From contig NC_084838.1 of NCBI RefSeq assembly GCF_033115175.1, positions 41,023,468 to 41,087,467 on the forward strand: a DNA stretch of 64,000 nucleotides, written 5' to 3'. The position numbers were made by a program, and so were the translations under genes. Under the pieces are notes generated by a model. That model was not told the origin of the DNA and did not search any database. It saw nothing but the letters and a program-made list of their open reading frames with translations. This document shows positions 63,573 through 64,000 of this stretch, piece after piece (positions within the stretch are counted from its first letter, which is position 1; every line of letters begins with the position of its first letter). The DNA comes from Lepus europaeus. Taxonomy: Eukaryota > Chordata > Mammalia > Lagomorpha > Leporidae.

Positions 63573-63890
63573 ACTTAAAAAAAAAAAAAAGATTTATTTA
63601 TTTATTTGAAAGGCAGTTACAGACAAATCTTACATCTGCTGGTTCACTTCCCAATGGCCACAATGGCTGGAGCTGGGCCAATCCAAAGTCAGGAGCCAGG
63701 GGCTTCTTCTGGGTCTCCCACGGGGGTGCAAGGACCCAAGCACTTGGGCCACCTTCATTTGCCTTCCTGGGTGCATTAGTAGGGAGCTGGATCAGAAATG
63801 GAGCAACTGGGGCTTGAATTGGCACCCATATGGGATGCTGGCATACAGGTGGTGGTATTACCTGCTTTGCTACAGTGTCAGTTCCAAGAT
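63573..63890 (-). mobile_element. CSINE
   Basis: AGATTTATTTATTTATTTG to TGCTACAGTGTCAGTTCC. Confidence 0.86.
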
Positions 63891-63917
63891 GTGGACATTT
63901 TTTTTTTTTTAGTCTTG

Positions 63918-63958
<41 letters not shown>

Positions 63959-63975
63959 ACACACACACACACACA
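63918..63975. repeat. Poly(A)39 followed by (CA)n
   Basis: Thirty-nine A, then about nine CA units, next to the preceding CSINE and a T run. Confidence 0.95.
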
Positions 63976-64000
63976 ACAAAACCCGAACTATTTGAAAGGC

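Overview
The window is mammalian nuclear DNA, almost certainly lagomorph and most likely rabbit. About sixty copies of the lagomorph C-repeat SINE (CSINE) occur in it. Each has a tRNA-like head (GGGGCTGGCRCTGTGGYRYAG), a B-box-like GGTTCGAGTCC and a tail that ends AAATAAATAAATCTT plus poly(A). Older mammalian repeats (MIR, L2, L1M, one DNA-transposon relic) lie beneath them. No search or alignment could be run; all identifications come from reading the sequence and from recalled knowledge of the families.

Two protein-coding genes are supported, tail to tail. AQP7 (aquaglyceroporin 7) is complete in its coding part on the + strand: seven coding exons between 26902 and 37676, 343 residues, intact, with the family's unusual NAA and NPS pore motifs. 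NFX1 (R-X-C zinc-finger and R3H protein) is on the - strand. Only its last ten coding exons (63480 down to 47430) are inside; the rest lies beyond the right edge. This order matches human 9p13 read in reverse (AQP3, AQP7, NFX1). AQP3 would be expected left of the window, and I see none of its coding sequence here.

Layout: 1-26876 is gene-free apart from possible AQP7 5' noncoding exons. It is GC-rich unique sequence alternating with CSINE clusters, and the densest nests are at 16.2-18.1 kb and 20.2-23.1 kb. 26877-37735 is AQP7; its two large 5' introns hold L2, MIR, CSINE and several long homopolymers or microsatellites. 37729-47429 is the convergent intergenic space with CSINEs, L2, a DNA-transposon relic, a segment of uncertain (possibly retroviral) origin, and presumably the NFX1 3' UTR. 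47430-64000 is NFX1, whose introns hold several young CSINEs with perfect target-site duplications, three SINE pairs in opposite orientation, and L1M and L2 relics.

The observations most worth checking are: a convergent set of CTCF-like motifs around AQP7 (three + on the left, three - on the right); a CSINE inserted 14 nt after the AQP7 AATAAA; two consecutive AQP7 introns that are multiples of three and stop-free; a run of frame-neutral NFX1 exons next to one with a weak donor; and SINE inverted repeats in NFX1 introns. I found no convincing undescribed gene system.
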